Made by a program: the position numbers and the translations under genes
Notes under the pieces: generated by a model
Databases searched by the model: none
Told to the model about the DNA's origin: nothing
What the model saw: the letters and a program-made list of their open reading frames with translations, nothing else
Assembly (NCBI GenBank): GCA_020349025.1
Contig: CP070763.1
Span: 1-48,016, forward strand
Length of the DNA: 48,016 bases
Direction of reading: 5' to 3'
Source of the DNA: Candidatus Latescibacterota bacterium
GTDB taxonomy: Bacteria; Krumholzibacteriota; Krumholzibacteriia; G020349025
Shown here: positions 16,299-24,390 of the stretch, piece by piece
How the letters are laid out: every line of letters starts with the position of its first letter
Position numbering within the stretch: position 1 is the stretch's first letter

Positions 16299-17669
16299 AT
16301 GGCGCAGCAGGGCGTCGATCCCCGACGACTCCAGGTTTACGCGGATTCGAGGCGCGAAGAGTTCGAGGAGAAGCTCGCAGCTCTCGTCGAGATTCCCACC
16401 ATCAGCATGGATCCGGAACGCAAAGACGACATTCGCCGCGGCGCGCGCCTGGCAGCTCAGTTCATCGAAGACGTTGGAGGTCGCGCTCAGGTCGTCGACA
16501 CGCCGGGGCATCCGGTCGTGGTCGGGGAGCTGGACGTGGGTGCCCCGCGCACGCTCACGATCTACAACCACATGGACGTGCAGCCCGCCGCGATCGAGGA
16601 TGGCTGGCAGCATGAGCCCTTCCTCTTTCGCAAGGTGGGCGAGCGCTACGGAGGTCGCGGCACCACGGACGACAAGGGCCCGGCGCTCACCGCACTGCTT
16701 GCGGCGCGCTTCGCGGTGGACAGCGGCATTCCGCTCAACATTCGTTTCTTGTGGGAATCCGAGGAGGAGATCGGCTCGCCCCATTTCGAATCGTTCCTGA
16801 AGCCGCGACGCGCCGCCCTGCGCACCCACTCGGTCCTCGTTTCCGACACCATCTGGATCGCGCGCGGCCGCCCCGCCGTGTCCACCGGGCTGCGCGGGCT
16901 GCAATCGGCCACGCTGCGTCTCGAGACGGGAGCACGCGACGTCCACTCCGGCCTGACCGGCGGGGCCGCACGCAACCCGCTCGTGGAGCTCGCGGCGCTC
17001 GTCAACGAGTGCTACGACGTACGTACGGGCCGAGTGAAGATTCCGGGCTTCTACGACGGGGTCAAGAAAGCGCGAAAGAGCGAGCTCGACAGCTTCCTCT
17101 CCTCCGGCTTCAGCATCCCGGCCTTCAAATCGGCACACGGCCTGCGCAAGCTGCGCTCGAAGGATCGACGCGTGCTGGTGGAGAACATCTGGGCGAAGCC
17201 GACCTTCGAAGTGCACGGCTTCGTCGGCGGCTACTCGGGGCCGGGTGTGAAGACGGCGATCCCACCAAGCGCCGAAGTCAAGATCTCGATGCGGCTCGTT
17301 CCGGATCAGAGCCCGGCCAAAGTCCTCAAGCAGTTGCGCGACCACGTGCGGCGCAAGAATCCCGATGCCGAGGTCATCCCCGACGCCGCCCTGGCGCCCT
17401 ACGCGGGTGAATTCGAGGGTCCCTACGCCGATGCGGCGCGGCAAGCGATGATCGCCGGCTTCGGCAAGAAGCCCGCGTTCGTTCGTGAGGGGGGCTCGAT
17501 CGGCGCCGTCGTCACGATGAAAAAACATCTCCAGGCGCCGATCATGTTCCTGGGGTTGTCGCTCCCGGAGCACGGCTATCATGCGCCGAACGAGAACTTC
17601 GACTGGGGACAAGCGCACGGCGGCATGAAGGCGTTCGTGAGCTATTTCCAACGTGTGAGCCAGCTGTAG
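16299..17669 (+). CDS. M20-family metallodipeptidase
   Basis: A 456-residue cytosolic zinc peptidase of the M20 family (CNDP/DapE-like). ATG 16299 follows GGAGG. Two-metal-site residues are visible in order: IYNHMDVQPA (His and catalytic Asp), GRGTTDDKGPALTALLAA (bridging Asp), ESEEEIGSP (catalytic Glu plus metal Glu), VLVSDT (Asp), and the late LPEHGYHAPNEN (His). The lid or dimerisation domain lies between (LETGARDVHSGLTGGAARNP, through KTAIPPSAEVKISMRLVPDQ). The length fits the roughly 450-residue M20 dipeptidases. No signal peptide is seen. The substrate is probably a dipeptide or an N-acylated amino acid. Confidence 0.9.
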   Translation: MAQQGVDPRRLQVYADSRREEFEEKLAALVEIPTISMDPERKDDIRRGARLAAQFIEDVGGRAQVVDTPGHPVVVGELDVGAPRTLTIYNHMDVQPAAIEDGWQHEPFLFRKVGERYGGRGTTDDKGPALTALLAARFAVDSGIPLNIRFLWESEEEIGSPHFESFLKPRRAALRTHSVLVSDTIWIARGRPAVSTGLRGLQSATLRLETGARDVHSGLTGGAARNPLVELAALVNECYDVRTGRVKIPGFYDGVKKARKSELDSFLSSGFSIPAFKSAHGLRKLRSKDRRVLVENIWAKPTFEVHGFVGGYSGPGVKTAIPPSAEVKISMRLVPDQSPAKVLKQLRDHVRRKNPDAEVIPDAALAPYAGEFEGPYADAARQAMIAGFGKKPAFVREGGSIGAVVTMKKHLQAPIMFLGLSLPEHGYHAPNENFDWGQAHGGMKAFVSYFQRVSQL

Positions 17670-17709
17670 GCAGGCAGCGACGGCCACCTCCCGCGCGAGG
17701 AGGATCGCG

Positions 17710-18165
17710 ATGCAGGTGCAGCACTTGATGACGCAAGACGTGGTGACGGTGCGGGAAGACACGTCGTTGAACGAGGTGGCGCGCTGCATGTCGGAGAAGG
17801 GGATCAGCGGCGTGCCGGTTCTGGATGCCGAGGGTCAGCTGGTCGGCATCATCACCGAGCTCGACATGATCGCGCGCAACGCTCGACTCGAGGTCCCCGT
17901 CTTCCTGCAGATCCTCGACGCCAGCATCCCGCTCGAGTTGCCGAGTCACCTGCGTGAGCGACTGCAACACATGCTGGGCACCGAGGCGCGCGACGTCATG
18001 ACCGAGAAGGTGCACACCGTCACGCAGGACACCGAGCTCGAGGACCTCGTGGATCTCATGCTCAAGAAGCGCGTCAACCCGGTCCCGGTCATGCAGGACG
18101 AGCGCCTCGTGGGCATCGTCAGTCGCTCCGATCTCGTGCGCATGATGGCGGCCAAGTTGAAGTAG
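17710..18165 (+). CDS. Tandem CBS-domain protein
   Basis: A 151-residue protein consisting of a CBS pair and little else. ATG 17710 follows GAGGAGG. Unit 1 (VQHLMTQDVVTVREDTSLNE, ISGVPVLDAEGQLVGIITEL) and unit 2 (RDVMTEKVHTVTQDTELEDL, VNPVPVMQDERLVGIVSRSD) are complete, with an insert of about 35 residues between them. Stand-alone CBS pairs sense adenosine nucleotides and regulate partner proteins; no partner is evident. It begins 40 nt after the M20 peptidase and may share its transcript. It ends 8 nt before the convergent Mrp gene, with no hairpin between them. Confidence 0.9.
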   Translation: MQVQHLMTQDVVTVREDTSLNEVARCMSEKGISGVPVLDAEGQLVGIITELDMIARNARLEVPVFLQILDASIPLELPSHLRERLQHMLGTEARDVMTEKVHTVTQDTELEDLVDLMLKKRVNPVPVMQDERLVGIVSRSDLVRMMAAKLK

Positions 18166-18173
18166 GGCATGAC

Positions 18174-19247
18174 CTACGAGAACTTGATCGTGGGTTTCTT
18201 GCGCTGCTTGAGGCTCGCCAGCTGTGTCGCCACCGACTTGGCGATGCTCTTGAACGCCTGTCCCGCAGCGGAATCGGGCGCGGCCGCGACGATCGGCAGG
18301 CCGCGATCGCTGGCTTCACGAATGTCGGGCAGGATCGGGATCTCGCCGAGGAAGGGCACCTCGAAGCGCAGGGCTGCGGTCTTGCCGCCGCCATGCGAGA
18401 AGATCTCCTCGCGGTGGCCGCAGCTGGGGCAGGAGAAGAAGCTCATGTTCTCGACGACGCCGAGGACCGGCACCTTCACCTCTTCGAACATGCGCACGGC
18501 GCGGTTGACGTCCTCGAGCGCGACGTCCTGCGGTGTCGTGACGACGACGGCACCCGAAAGCGGCGCGGTCTGCGTCAACGTCAGCTGTGCATCACCGGTC
18601 CCGGGCGGCAAGTCGATCACCAGGTAGTCGAGGTCACCCCACGCCACGTTGCGCAGGAACTCGCTGACGATCTTGTGCACCATCGGACCGCGCCAGATCA
18701 CCGGCGCGTTCGCCGGAGCGACGAATCCGATCGACATCATCTTCAAGCCGTGGGCGAGGACCGGGAGGATCTGTTGATCCCGATGTCCGGGTGGCCGGTC
18801 GCGCGTCCCCATCATGATCGGAATGCTGGGCCCGTAGATGTCGCTGTCCATCAATCCGGTCGCCGCACCCTGCTGCTGCAACGCCAGCGCCAGGTTGACG
18901 GCCACCGTCGACTTGCCCACGCCGCCCTTGCCGCTCGCCACCGCGACGATGTTCTTGATCCCCTGCAGCGAATCCTCCTGCGGCGCCGAAACGATCCCGA
19001 TCTTGATCGTCGTCTTGACGTCGATCGTCGTGACCCCCGGAAGTGCCGCCAGAGCCTGTCGAGCCAGCGCCTCGAGCTGCGCCTTCGCTCCCGCTGCCGG
19101 GCTCGGGAGTTCGAAGGTCACGGCGACCGTGGTGCCCTCCACCCGCACGTCCTTGACCAGCCCCATGCTGACCGGGTCGCCCCCGAGGTCGGGATGACGC
19201 ACCTGTCGGAGGATGTGGAGTACCTGTTCACTGCGCGGATCGGCCAT
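18174..19247 (-). CDS. mrp: Mrp/NBP35-type iron-sulfur carrier ATPase
   Basis: A 357-residue protein that binds and transfers Fe-S clusters to apoproteins. Residues 1-80 form the N-terminal MIP18/DUF59-like domain (EQVLHILRQVRHPDLGGDPV). The deviant Walker A is SGKGGVGKS (105-113), followed by MDSDIYGPSIPIMMG, the Walker-B-like YLVIDLPPGTGDAQLTL, and the conserved cluster cysteines FFSCPSCGH (Cys273 and Cys276). Length and order match bacterial Mrp (ApbC). It has its own promoter facing left, back-to-back with the promoter of the M14 peptidase gene. Confidence 0.95.
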   Translation of the reverse strand: MADPRSEQVLHILRQVRHPDLGGDPVSMGLVKDVRVEGTTVAVTFELPSPAAGAKAQLEALARQALAALPGVTTIDVKTTIKIGIVSAPQEDSLQGIKNIVAVASGKGGVGKSTVAVNLALALQQQGAATGLMDSDIYGPSIPIMMGTRDRPPGHRDQQILPVLAHGLKMMSIGFVAPANAPVIWRGPMVHKIVSEFLRNVAWGDLDYLVIDLPPGTGDAQLTLTQTAPLSGAVVVTTPQDVALEDVNRAVRMFEEVKVPVLGVVENMSFFSCPSCGHREEIFSHGGGKTAALRFEVPFLGEIPILPDIREASDRGLPIVAAAPDSAAGQAFKSIAKSVATQLASLKQRKKPTIKFS

Positions 19248-19300
19248 TTCGAGGCTCCTTCGGCTGCCGGGGGGTGTGGGCCGCTCTGTGACACCGTCTT

Positions 19301-19329
19301 ATGTAAGCTTCAAGCCCGTGTGCGGTCAA
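19301..19329 (-). promoter_or_regulatory. Predicted promoter of mrp
   Basis: On the minus strand TTGACC (revcomp of 19324-19329), a 17-bp spacer and TTACAT (revcomp of 19301-19306). Its -35 box is 2 bp from the -35 box of the divergent promoter at 19332. Confidence 0.5.
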
Positions 19330-19331
19330 CC

Positions 19332-19361
19332 CTGACAGCGGCGTGCGCCGTGCGTTAGATT
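19332..19361 (+). promoter_or_regulatory. Predicted promoter of the M14 peptidase gene
   Basis: CTGACA (19332-19337), an 18-bp spacer and TAGATT (19356-19361), with the start codon 30 nt further on. The same -10 string TAGATTCC with an 18-bp spacer precedes the antiporter gene at 31406-31435. Confidence 0.55.
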
Positions 19362-19391
19362 CCTGGCTCAACTCAGACAGGGGGATCGAGA

Positions 19392-22310
19392 ATGATTCGT
19401 TCCAACGCTCCGGCTCGCCTCGGGTGGGTGATCCTATTCCTGGGCGCGGCCACCGGCGCCGCTGCTCAGCAGTACGGCGACGAGCGCGTGCGCTTCGCTT
19501 CCGAGTCGTGGGATGCCACCTTCTTTTACGAAGGCGGCACCTATGAGCCGGACATCCCCACGCCCGAATCGATCCTCGGCTTCCCGATCGGTCGGCGCCC
19601 CGTGCGCTACGACGAGATGCGGCGCTACCTGGAGGCGCTCGCCGATGCATCCGCGCGCGTAACGATGCGCGTGCACGCGCGCACGCACGAGGGGCGCGAG
19701 CTCATCCACCTTGCCATCGGACGCGAGGAGCGCGTCACCGAGAACGCTCTGAACACGTTGCAGGAGCGCATGGCGCGCTTTGCCGATCCGCGCACCGGCG
19801 GACCCGACACCCCCGACGGCGATCTTCCGCTCGTCGCCTGGTTCGGCTACTCGATCCACGGCGACGAGCTCTCCGGTTGCGACGCAGCCGTCCAGGTCGC
19901 CTACCAGCTGGCGGCGGGCACCGACGCCGTCACGCGCAGCCTGCGCGACTCCGTTCTCGTCCTCATCGATCCAAACCAGAACGCCGACGGACGCGAGCGC
20001 TATCTGGCGCAGATGCAGGCCGCGGCCGGTCGCGTCCCCAATCCCGATTCACAGAGCCAGCAGCATCGTGGCTTCTGGCCGTGGGGACGCGCCAACCATT
20101 ACTTGTTCGATCTCAACCGCGACTGGTTCACGCTCGTTCACCCCGAGTCGCGCGGGCGTGTCGCAACCATGACAGCGTGGAATCCGCAGCTCGTCATCGA
20201 CGGCCACGAGATGGGGTGGAACGACACCTACCTCTTCTCGCCGCCGCGCGAGCCGTTCAACCCGCATCTGCCGCGCGCCATTCGTCACTGGTGGACGATC
20301 TTCGCGGCCGATCAGGCGGCCGCGTTCGGCGAGCGCGGCTGGAGCCACTACACGCGCGACTGGAACGAGGAGTTCTTCCCCGGCTACGGCAGCGCCTGGG
20401 CCATGTACCACGGTGCCATCGGCATCCTCTACGAGCAGGCGGGCGTCGATGGCAGCGTCGTGCGTCAATCGGACGGCAGCTACCTGACCTACCGCGAATC
20501 GGTTCAGCACCAGTTCCGCAGCACGATCGCCAACATCGAAACCGCCATGCGCCATCGCACCGCGATCATGCGCGATTACCGTGCAGGTCGGCGCCAGGCT
20601 GTCGAGACGGGTGGCTCGGGACCCGTGCGTGCGTACGTCTTCACCGAAGGGAACGATCCGCAACGTGCGTGGCAATTCGCGCAAGCGCTGCACCTGCAGG
20701 GAATCGAGGTGCGGCGTGCGGACGAGAGCCTGACGCTGCAGGATGCGCACGACATCTGGGGCGGAGCCTGGAAACGTAAGAGCGTTGCCGCAGGGAGCTA
20801 CGTCGTCCTCCTCGAGCAGCCGGCGGCACCCCTCGTGCGCACTCTGATGGACTACCACGTGGCGATGCCGGACAGCTTCCTGCGCGAGGAGCGCGACTGG
20901 CTCGAGCGCGACAAGGGCTCGCGCCTGTACGAGGTGACCACCTGGTCGCGTCCCCTCTCCTACAACGTCGAAACCTATTGGATACCGCGCGTGCCGAGCG
21001 GCGCGACGTCCGCGTGGGCGCCGTCTCGCGAGCGCGTACCGTCACCGCCGAGCCGTCGTCCCAGCTACGGCTACATCATCGACGGGCGCCGCGATGCCAG
21101 CATGCACGCCGTGGCACTCCTGCTCGAGCGCGGCATGAACGTGCGCATCGCGCTCGAGGAGTTCGCTGTCGGCGGGCAACGGTTCGCGCGCGGCAGCGCG
21201 CTCCTGCGCGTGCGCGCCAACCCGGAATCGCTGCACGAGGTCATACGCGAGGTGGCGGCGGTCGCGAACGTCGCGATCCACCCGACCGACAGCGGTCACG
21301 CCGATGCCGGACCCGACCTGGGCGGCAGCCGCTTCCCGGCGCTGACGCCAGCGCGCATCGCGCTTCTCACCGGCTACCCGATCTCCTTCGTCTCGTACGG
21401 ATCGCTCTGGCACCTGCTCGACCACGACCTGCAGATCCGCGTCTCCAGCCTCGACGTCCAGGGCGTGCGTACGATGGATCTGTCGAAGTACAACGTCATC
21501 GTCCTGCCGAACGCGTTCGGCGGCGCGAGCGCGTATGAGCGTGCGCTCGGTCCGCGCGGCACCGAGAACCTGCTCACCTGGGTCAAGGCCGGGGGAACTC
21601 TGGTTGCGGTGGGTGCGGGAACGGCTTTCGCCGCCGACAGCTCGCGCGGCTTTTCGAGCGTGCGCCTGCGGCGCGACGTGCTGGCCCAGTTCGCACCCAG
21701 CCTCGCCCAGGGCGAGCTGCCGGAAACCGAGCGCATGGACGCACTCGGCGACGCACCGCGTAAGGCGGCACCGATTGCGATGCCACTCCTCGGCGCGGGT
21801 GCACGCGCTTTCGTGAAGCAGACGCGCCCCCGTGGCGTGCAGTACGTCTTCGAGAAGGAACGTGCCGCGGCAGCGACGCCAGCTCTCGAATCGAAGCCGA
21901 AGCTCGCGCACCTGAAGCGCGCGGATGCACGCCTCCGGCGTTTCTACCCACAAGGAGCGCTCCTGCGCGCCGACGTCGATCAGGACGACTGGCTGAGCGG
22001 AGGCGTCCCAGCGCGTCTCCCGGTTCTGCTCGACAACAGTCGCGCTCTGATCGCGCGGGCGCCCGTGCGCATCTCGGCGCGTTTCGCCGCGAAGGACTCG
22101 CTGCACCTCTCCGGTTTGCTCTGGCCGGAGGCGGCGGATCGCATCGCGCGCACCGCGTACGTCTCACGCGAGCGGCTCGGCAAGGGGCAGGTGATCCTCT
22201 TCGCGGGTGATCCAACGTACCGGCGCGCCACGCGAGGCACCGAGCGCTTGCTTCTGAATGCGCTCCTCCTCGGCCCCGGACTCGGGACCCGACGTCCCGC
22301 CCCGTGGTGA
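19392..22310 (+). CDS. Large secreted M14-family zinc carboxypeptidase
   Basis: A 972-residue protein from ATG 19392 with a signal peptide (LGWVILFLGAATGAAAQQ). The M14 domain covers about residues 65-400: zinc ligands in FGYSIHGDELSG (His156, Glu159), the N-A-D-G-R loop IDPNQNADGRERY (usually NPDG), and the third zinc histidine in VIDGHEMGWNDTY (His272). The remaining 550 residues include a glutamine-amidotransferase-like or Rossmann-like region (ALLTGYPISFVSYGSLWHLL, then NVIVLPNAFGG, WVKAGGTLVAVGAGTAFAAD) and a beta-rich end. Very long M14 proteins of this plan are common in Gemmatimonadota and FCB-type bacteria and probably act in extracellular peptide or cell-wall degradation. Confidence 0.88.
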   Translation: MIRSNAPARLGWVILFLGAATGAAAQQYGDERVRFASESWDATFFYEGGTYEPDIPTPESILGFPIGRRPVRYDEMRRYLEALADASARVTMRVHARTHEGRELIHLAIGREERVTENALNTLQERMARFADPRTGGPDTPDGDLPLVAWFGYSIHGDELSGCDAAVQVAYQLAAGTDAVTRSLRDSVLVLIDPNQNADGRERYLAQMQAAAGRVPNPDSQSQQHRGFWPWGRANHYLFDLNRDWFTLVHPESRGRVATMTAWNPQLVIDGHEMGWNDTYLFSPPREPFNPHLPRAIRHWWTIFAADQAAAFGERGWSHYTRDWNEEFFPGYGSAWAMYHGAIGILYEQAGVDGSVVRQSDGSYLTYRESVQHQFRSTIANIETAMRHRTAIMRDYRAGRRQAVETGGSGPVRAYVFTEGNDPQRAWQFAQALHLQGIEVRRADESLTLQDAHDIWGGAWKRKSVAAGSYVVLLEQPAAPLVRTLMDYHVAMPDSFLREERDWLERDKGSRLYEVTTWSRPLSYNVETYWIPRVPSGATSAWAPSRERVPSPPSRRPSYGYIIDGRRDASMHAVALLLERGMNVRIALEEFAVGGQRFARGSALLRVRANPESLHEVIREVAAVANVAIHPTDSGHADAGPDLGGSRFPALTPARIALLTGYPISFVSYGSLWHLLDHDLQIRVSSLDVQGVRTMDLSKYNVIVLPNAFGGASAYERALGPRGTENLLTWVKAGGTLVAVGAGTAFAADSSRGFSSVRLRRDVLAQFAPSLAQGELPETERMDALGDAPRKAAPIAMPLLGAGARAFVKQTRPRGVQYVFEKERAAAATPALESKPKLAHLKRADARLRRFYPQGALLRADVDQDDWLSGGVPARLPVLLDNSRALIARAPVRISARFAAKDSLHLSGLLWPEAADRIARTAYVSRERLGKGQVILFAGDPTYRRATRGTERLLLNALLLGPGLGTRRPAPW

Positions 22311-22381
22311 GCCTGTCGTGTGACCAGCTTCCGGGGGGACTTCCACCCCCAAGTCAGCGCCCATGCTGGGCGCACCAAGAA

Positions 22382-22411
22382 AAACGGCCCCGGAGGACTC
22401 CGGGGCCGTTT
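22382..22411. terminator. Bidirectional terminator between convergent genes
   Basis: AAACGGCCCCGGA and TCCGGGGCCGTTT form a perfect 13-bp stem with a 4-nt loop. The A/T ends give a U-tract on either strand. It lies between the M14 gene (stop at 22310) and the outer-membrane gene (ending at 22435). Confidence 0.85.
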
Positions 22412-22434
22412 GGCATCCGTGAACGGATGTCGAA

Positions 22435-23631
22435 CTAGAAGGCGTAGCTGGCCGTGACCATGCCGAACAGCTGACTGGAATTACCCAGCAGGTCCGTACC
22501 GGTGGTCAGGACCGACGGGTTCAGGTAGCCGTCGAACATGAAGTCGCCCAGCTGGACCCCGAGACCCGTGTGCCAGTCGAACTCGAGCTCGCTGGTCTGG
22601 GCCTTCGCCTCGCCAGCCGTGGTCTCGAGCTTGTCATGCGTGATGACGAAGCGCGACACGACGCCCGCACGCGCCTGCAACCACGACGCCAACTCGATCT
22701 CGCTGGCGATGTGCCAGCCGGGGATGATGTACTCGGTGTCGGTGGCCTTGGTGCTTGCGGTCTTGTCGTTGGCATGCGCGCGGTTGTACTCGAGCGTCCC
22801 GTACGCTGAAACCGACGTCCGCTCGTGCGGCTGATAGACCGGGCCCGCGCCGAAGACGAACGAGGTGAGGGAACGATCGGTCTCCTCCTTCGTACCTCCG
22901 TCCGGAGTGAAATCACGACCAGCGCTCGTGTAGTTGAACATCCCGAGCCAGCCGAGCTGAAGATCGTCCGAGTCCTCGACCGCAGTCTTGCGCGCAGCGA
23001 CCGCGAAACCGACGGGCGACGACTCGTCCACGCTCGTGCCGGCGATGTCAGTCTTGGCACCTGCGTACGTGAACTCGGCCGCGAGGTCGATATCGCTGAT
23101 CTCGAAGCCTACGATGATATCGAAGGCCGTGACATCGTTCTTGTCATCTCCGCCCGCGCCGGGTTGGTCGAGCTGGTTGCGACCGATCGCCAGACGTATA
23201 CCCCAGGGGTTGCCTCCACCTTCCCAGCCGAAGACGAAGTCGAACCACTGGTACGGGCCGGGGCTCGGCCCAGGCGGGTCGACGGCGCCGAAATAGTCGT
23301 TCGTTCCATCCAGGCCGATTTGGGCATCACCAATCGTAAAGAACGCGTTGGCGATCTGGCCGAGAAAGTCGCTTCGGTGCGTGAACGTACCGAAGACGAA
23401 GCTCTCGTTCCCGAAAATGATGCCGGCCGAGCCGAGCGTGTTGTCGGTCCCCATGTCGAATGTGACCAGACGGTTGTAGTCGGCGACTCGGTGTGGCAAG
23501 AAGAAGACATCGTCGGTGTCTTTGATCAAAAGGTTGCCGCCCAGTGACGAGCGCCGAGCCGCAAAGCCTGGGCTCGCCAGAGACAGCAGGAAGACACACA
23601 GCAGAAACATTCGCATAAAGCGGCTAAGCAT
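22435..23631 (-). CDS. Outer-membrane beta-barrel protein
   Basis: A 398-residue protein from ATG 23631 with a signal peptide (MFLLCVFLLSLASPGFAARR). The mature part alternates hydrophobic and polar residues in amphipathic strands (WLGMFNYTSAGRDFTPDGG, SFVFGAGPVYQPHERTSVSA, EIELASWLQARAGVVSRFVI) and ends in ...FGMVTASYAF. The terminal phenylalanine with aromatic residues at alternate positions is the BAM-recognised signature of outer-membrane barrels, and confirms a two-membrane envelope. No porin or receptor family is recognised. The gene has a good promoter of its own and a strong terminator, so it is probably an independent, well-expressed unit. Confidence 0.8.
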   Translation of the reverse strand: MLSRFMRMFLLCVFLLSLASPGFAARRSSLGGNLLIKDTDDVFFLPHRVADYNRLVTFDMGTDNTLGSAGIIFGNESFVFGTFTHRSDFLGQIANAFFTIGDAQIGLDGTNDYFGAVDPPGPSPGPYQWFDFVFGWEGGGNPWGIRLAIGRNQLDQPGAGGDDKNDVTAFDIIVGFEISDIDLAAEFTYAGAKTDIAGTSVDESSPVGFAVAARKTAVEDSDDLQLGWLGMFNYTSAGRDFTPDGGTKEETDRSLTSFVFGAGPVYQPHERTSVSAYGTLEYNRAHANDKTASTKATDTEYIIPGWHIASEIELASWLQARAGVVSRFVITHDKLETTAGEAKAQTSELEFDWHTGLGVQLGDFMFDGYLNPSVLTTGTDLLGNSSQLFGMVTASYAF

Positions 23632-23932
23632 CTCGTCCTCCGCACGAAATGGATGAGCCTTCGGGCCGGGATCCTCGAGCCCGCTGGGCCCGTGGCCGCG
23701 CGATATTCAAGCTTTAACGGCACTGTTGTCAATGTCTTCTTGGCGAATACTTCGAGAAAAACATGCGATTTTGCTTGAAGCTGCTTGTGAAGGTGGCTGG
23801 AATCACGACAGTTGCGGACGATCGAACCAAAACCGTATGGAGAGCGGAAACCCGCTCGGGGAGCGGTTCTCCGCCAGATCGACGCCACTCGTGGGCGTCT
23901 GGAGGCCGTACCGTCTCAACGAAGGAGTCGTC
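23632..23932. other. Divergent intergenic region between OMP and thioesterase genes
   Basis: About 300 bp holding the leftward OMP promoter (23705-23732). A weaker rightward candidate (TTGCGG at 23812, then TATGGA at 23836 with an 18-bp spacer) could drive the thioesterase gene. The stretch from 23700 to 23830 is visibly AT-richer than its surroundings. No gene or RNA is recognised. Confidence 0.5.
23705..23732 (-). promoter_or_regulatory. Predicted promoter of the outer-membrane protein gene
   Basis: On the minus strand a consensus TTGACA (revcomp of 23727-23732), a 16-bp spacer and TTGAAT (revcomp of 23705-23710). The leader would be about 65 nt. This is the only full TTGACA box with a usable -10 found among the main promoters here. 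Confidence 0.55.
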
Positions 23933-24304
23933 ATGGATCCACTCGATCGAGCCACGCTGCGCGTCACGATGATGCCGCGTGACACCAACGTGCACGGCAC
24001 CATCTTCGGCGGAATCATTCTGAGCTACATCGACCAGGCAGGCGCCGTGCACGCCCGCCGCGCCGGGTGCGCCAACGTCGTCACGGTAGCGATGGATGGC
24101 GTCGTCTTCCACGAACCCGTTTACGTGGGAGACCTCGTCAGCTTCCGCACCGACACCGAGCGCATTGGCCGCACGTCGTTGCGGGTGCGCGTCAGCGTGG
24201 ATGTCATGCGTTACGACGACGCGTCCGAGGTCACCGTGACCGAGGCGCAAGTTGTCTACGTGAACGTCGACGACGAGCGCAAGCCGGTTCCGATCCGGAG
24301 CTGA
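23933..24304 (+). CDS. Acyl-CoA thioesterase (hotdog fold)
   Basis: A 123-residue protein from ATG 23933 behind GAAGGAG. It reads as a single-hotdog YciA/BFIT-type thioesterase: VMMPRDTNVHGTIFGGIILS-like opening (here TMMPRDTNVHGTIFGGIIL), YIDQAGAVHARR with the catalytic Asp, VTVAMDGVVFHEPVYVGDLV and VRVSVDVMRYD. Such enzymes hydrolyse medium- to long-chain acyl-CoA in the cytosol as homo-oligomers. It is somewhat shorter than E. coli YciA (132 residues). It stands 86 nt upstream of the subtilase gene, which has its own -10 box. Confidence 0.88.
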   Translation: MDPLDRATLRVTMMPRDTNVHGTIFGGIILSYIDQAGAVHARRAGCANVVTVAMDGVVFHEPVYVGDLVSFRTDTERIGRTSLRVRVSVDVMRYDDASEVTVTEAQVVYVNVDDERKPVPIRS

Positions 24305-24345
24305 ACGGTTGCACAGTGCCCTCGCGCCGGGAGCGAGAATGGCGG

Positions 24346-24351
24346 TATAAT
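24346..24351 (+). promoter_or_regulatory. Predicted -10 box of the subtilase gene
   Basis: A consensus TATAAT 39 nt before the ATG at 24391. The nearest -35-like box (TTGCAC, 24309-24314) is 31 bp away, which is too far, so the -35 element is unresolved. Confidence 0.4.
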
Positions 24352-24390
24352 GCGCAGCGACCCCCTGCCCCCCCTCGGCCGGAGTCATCC

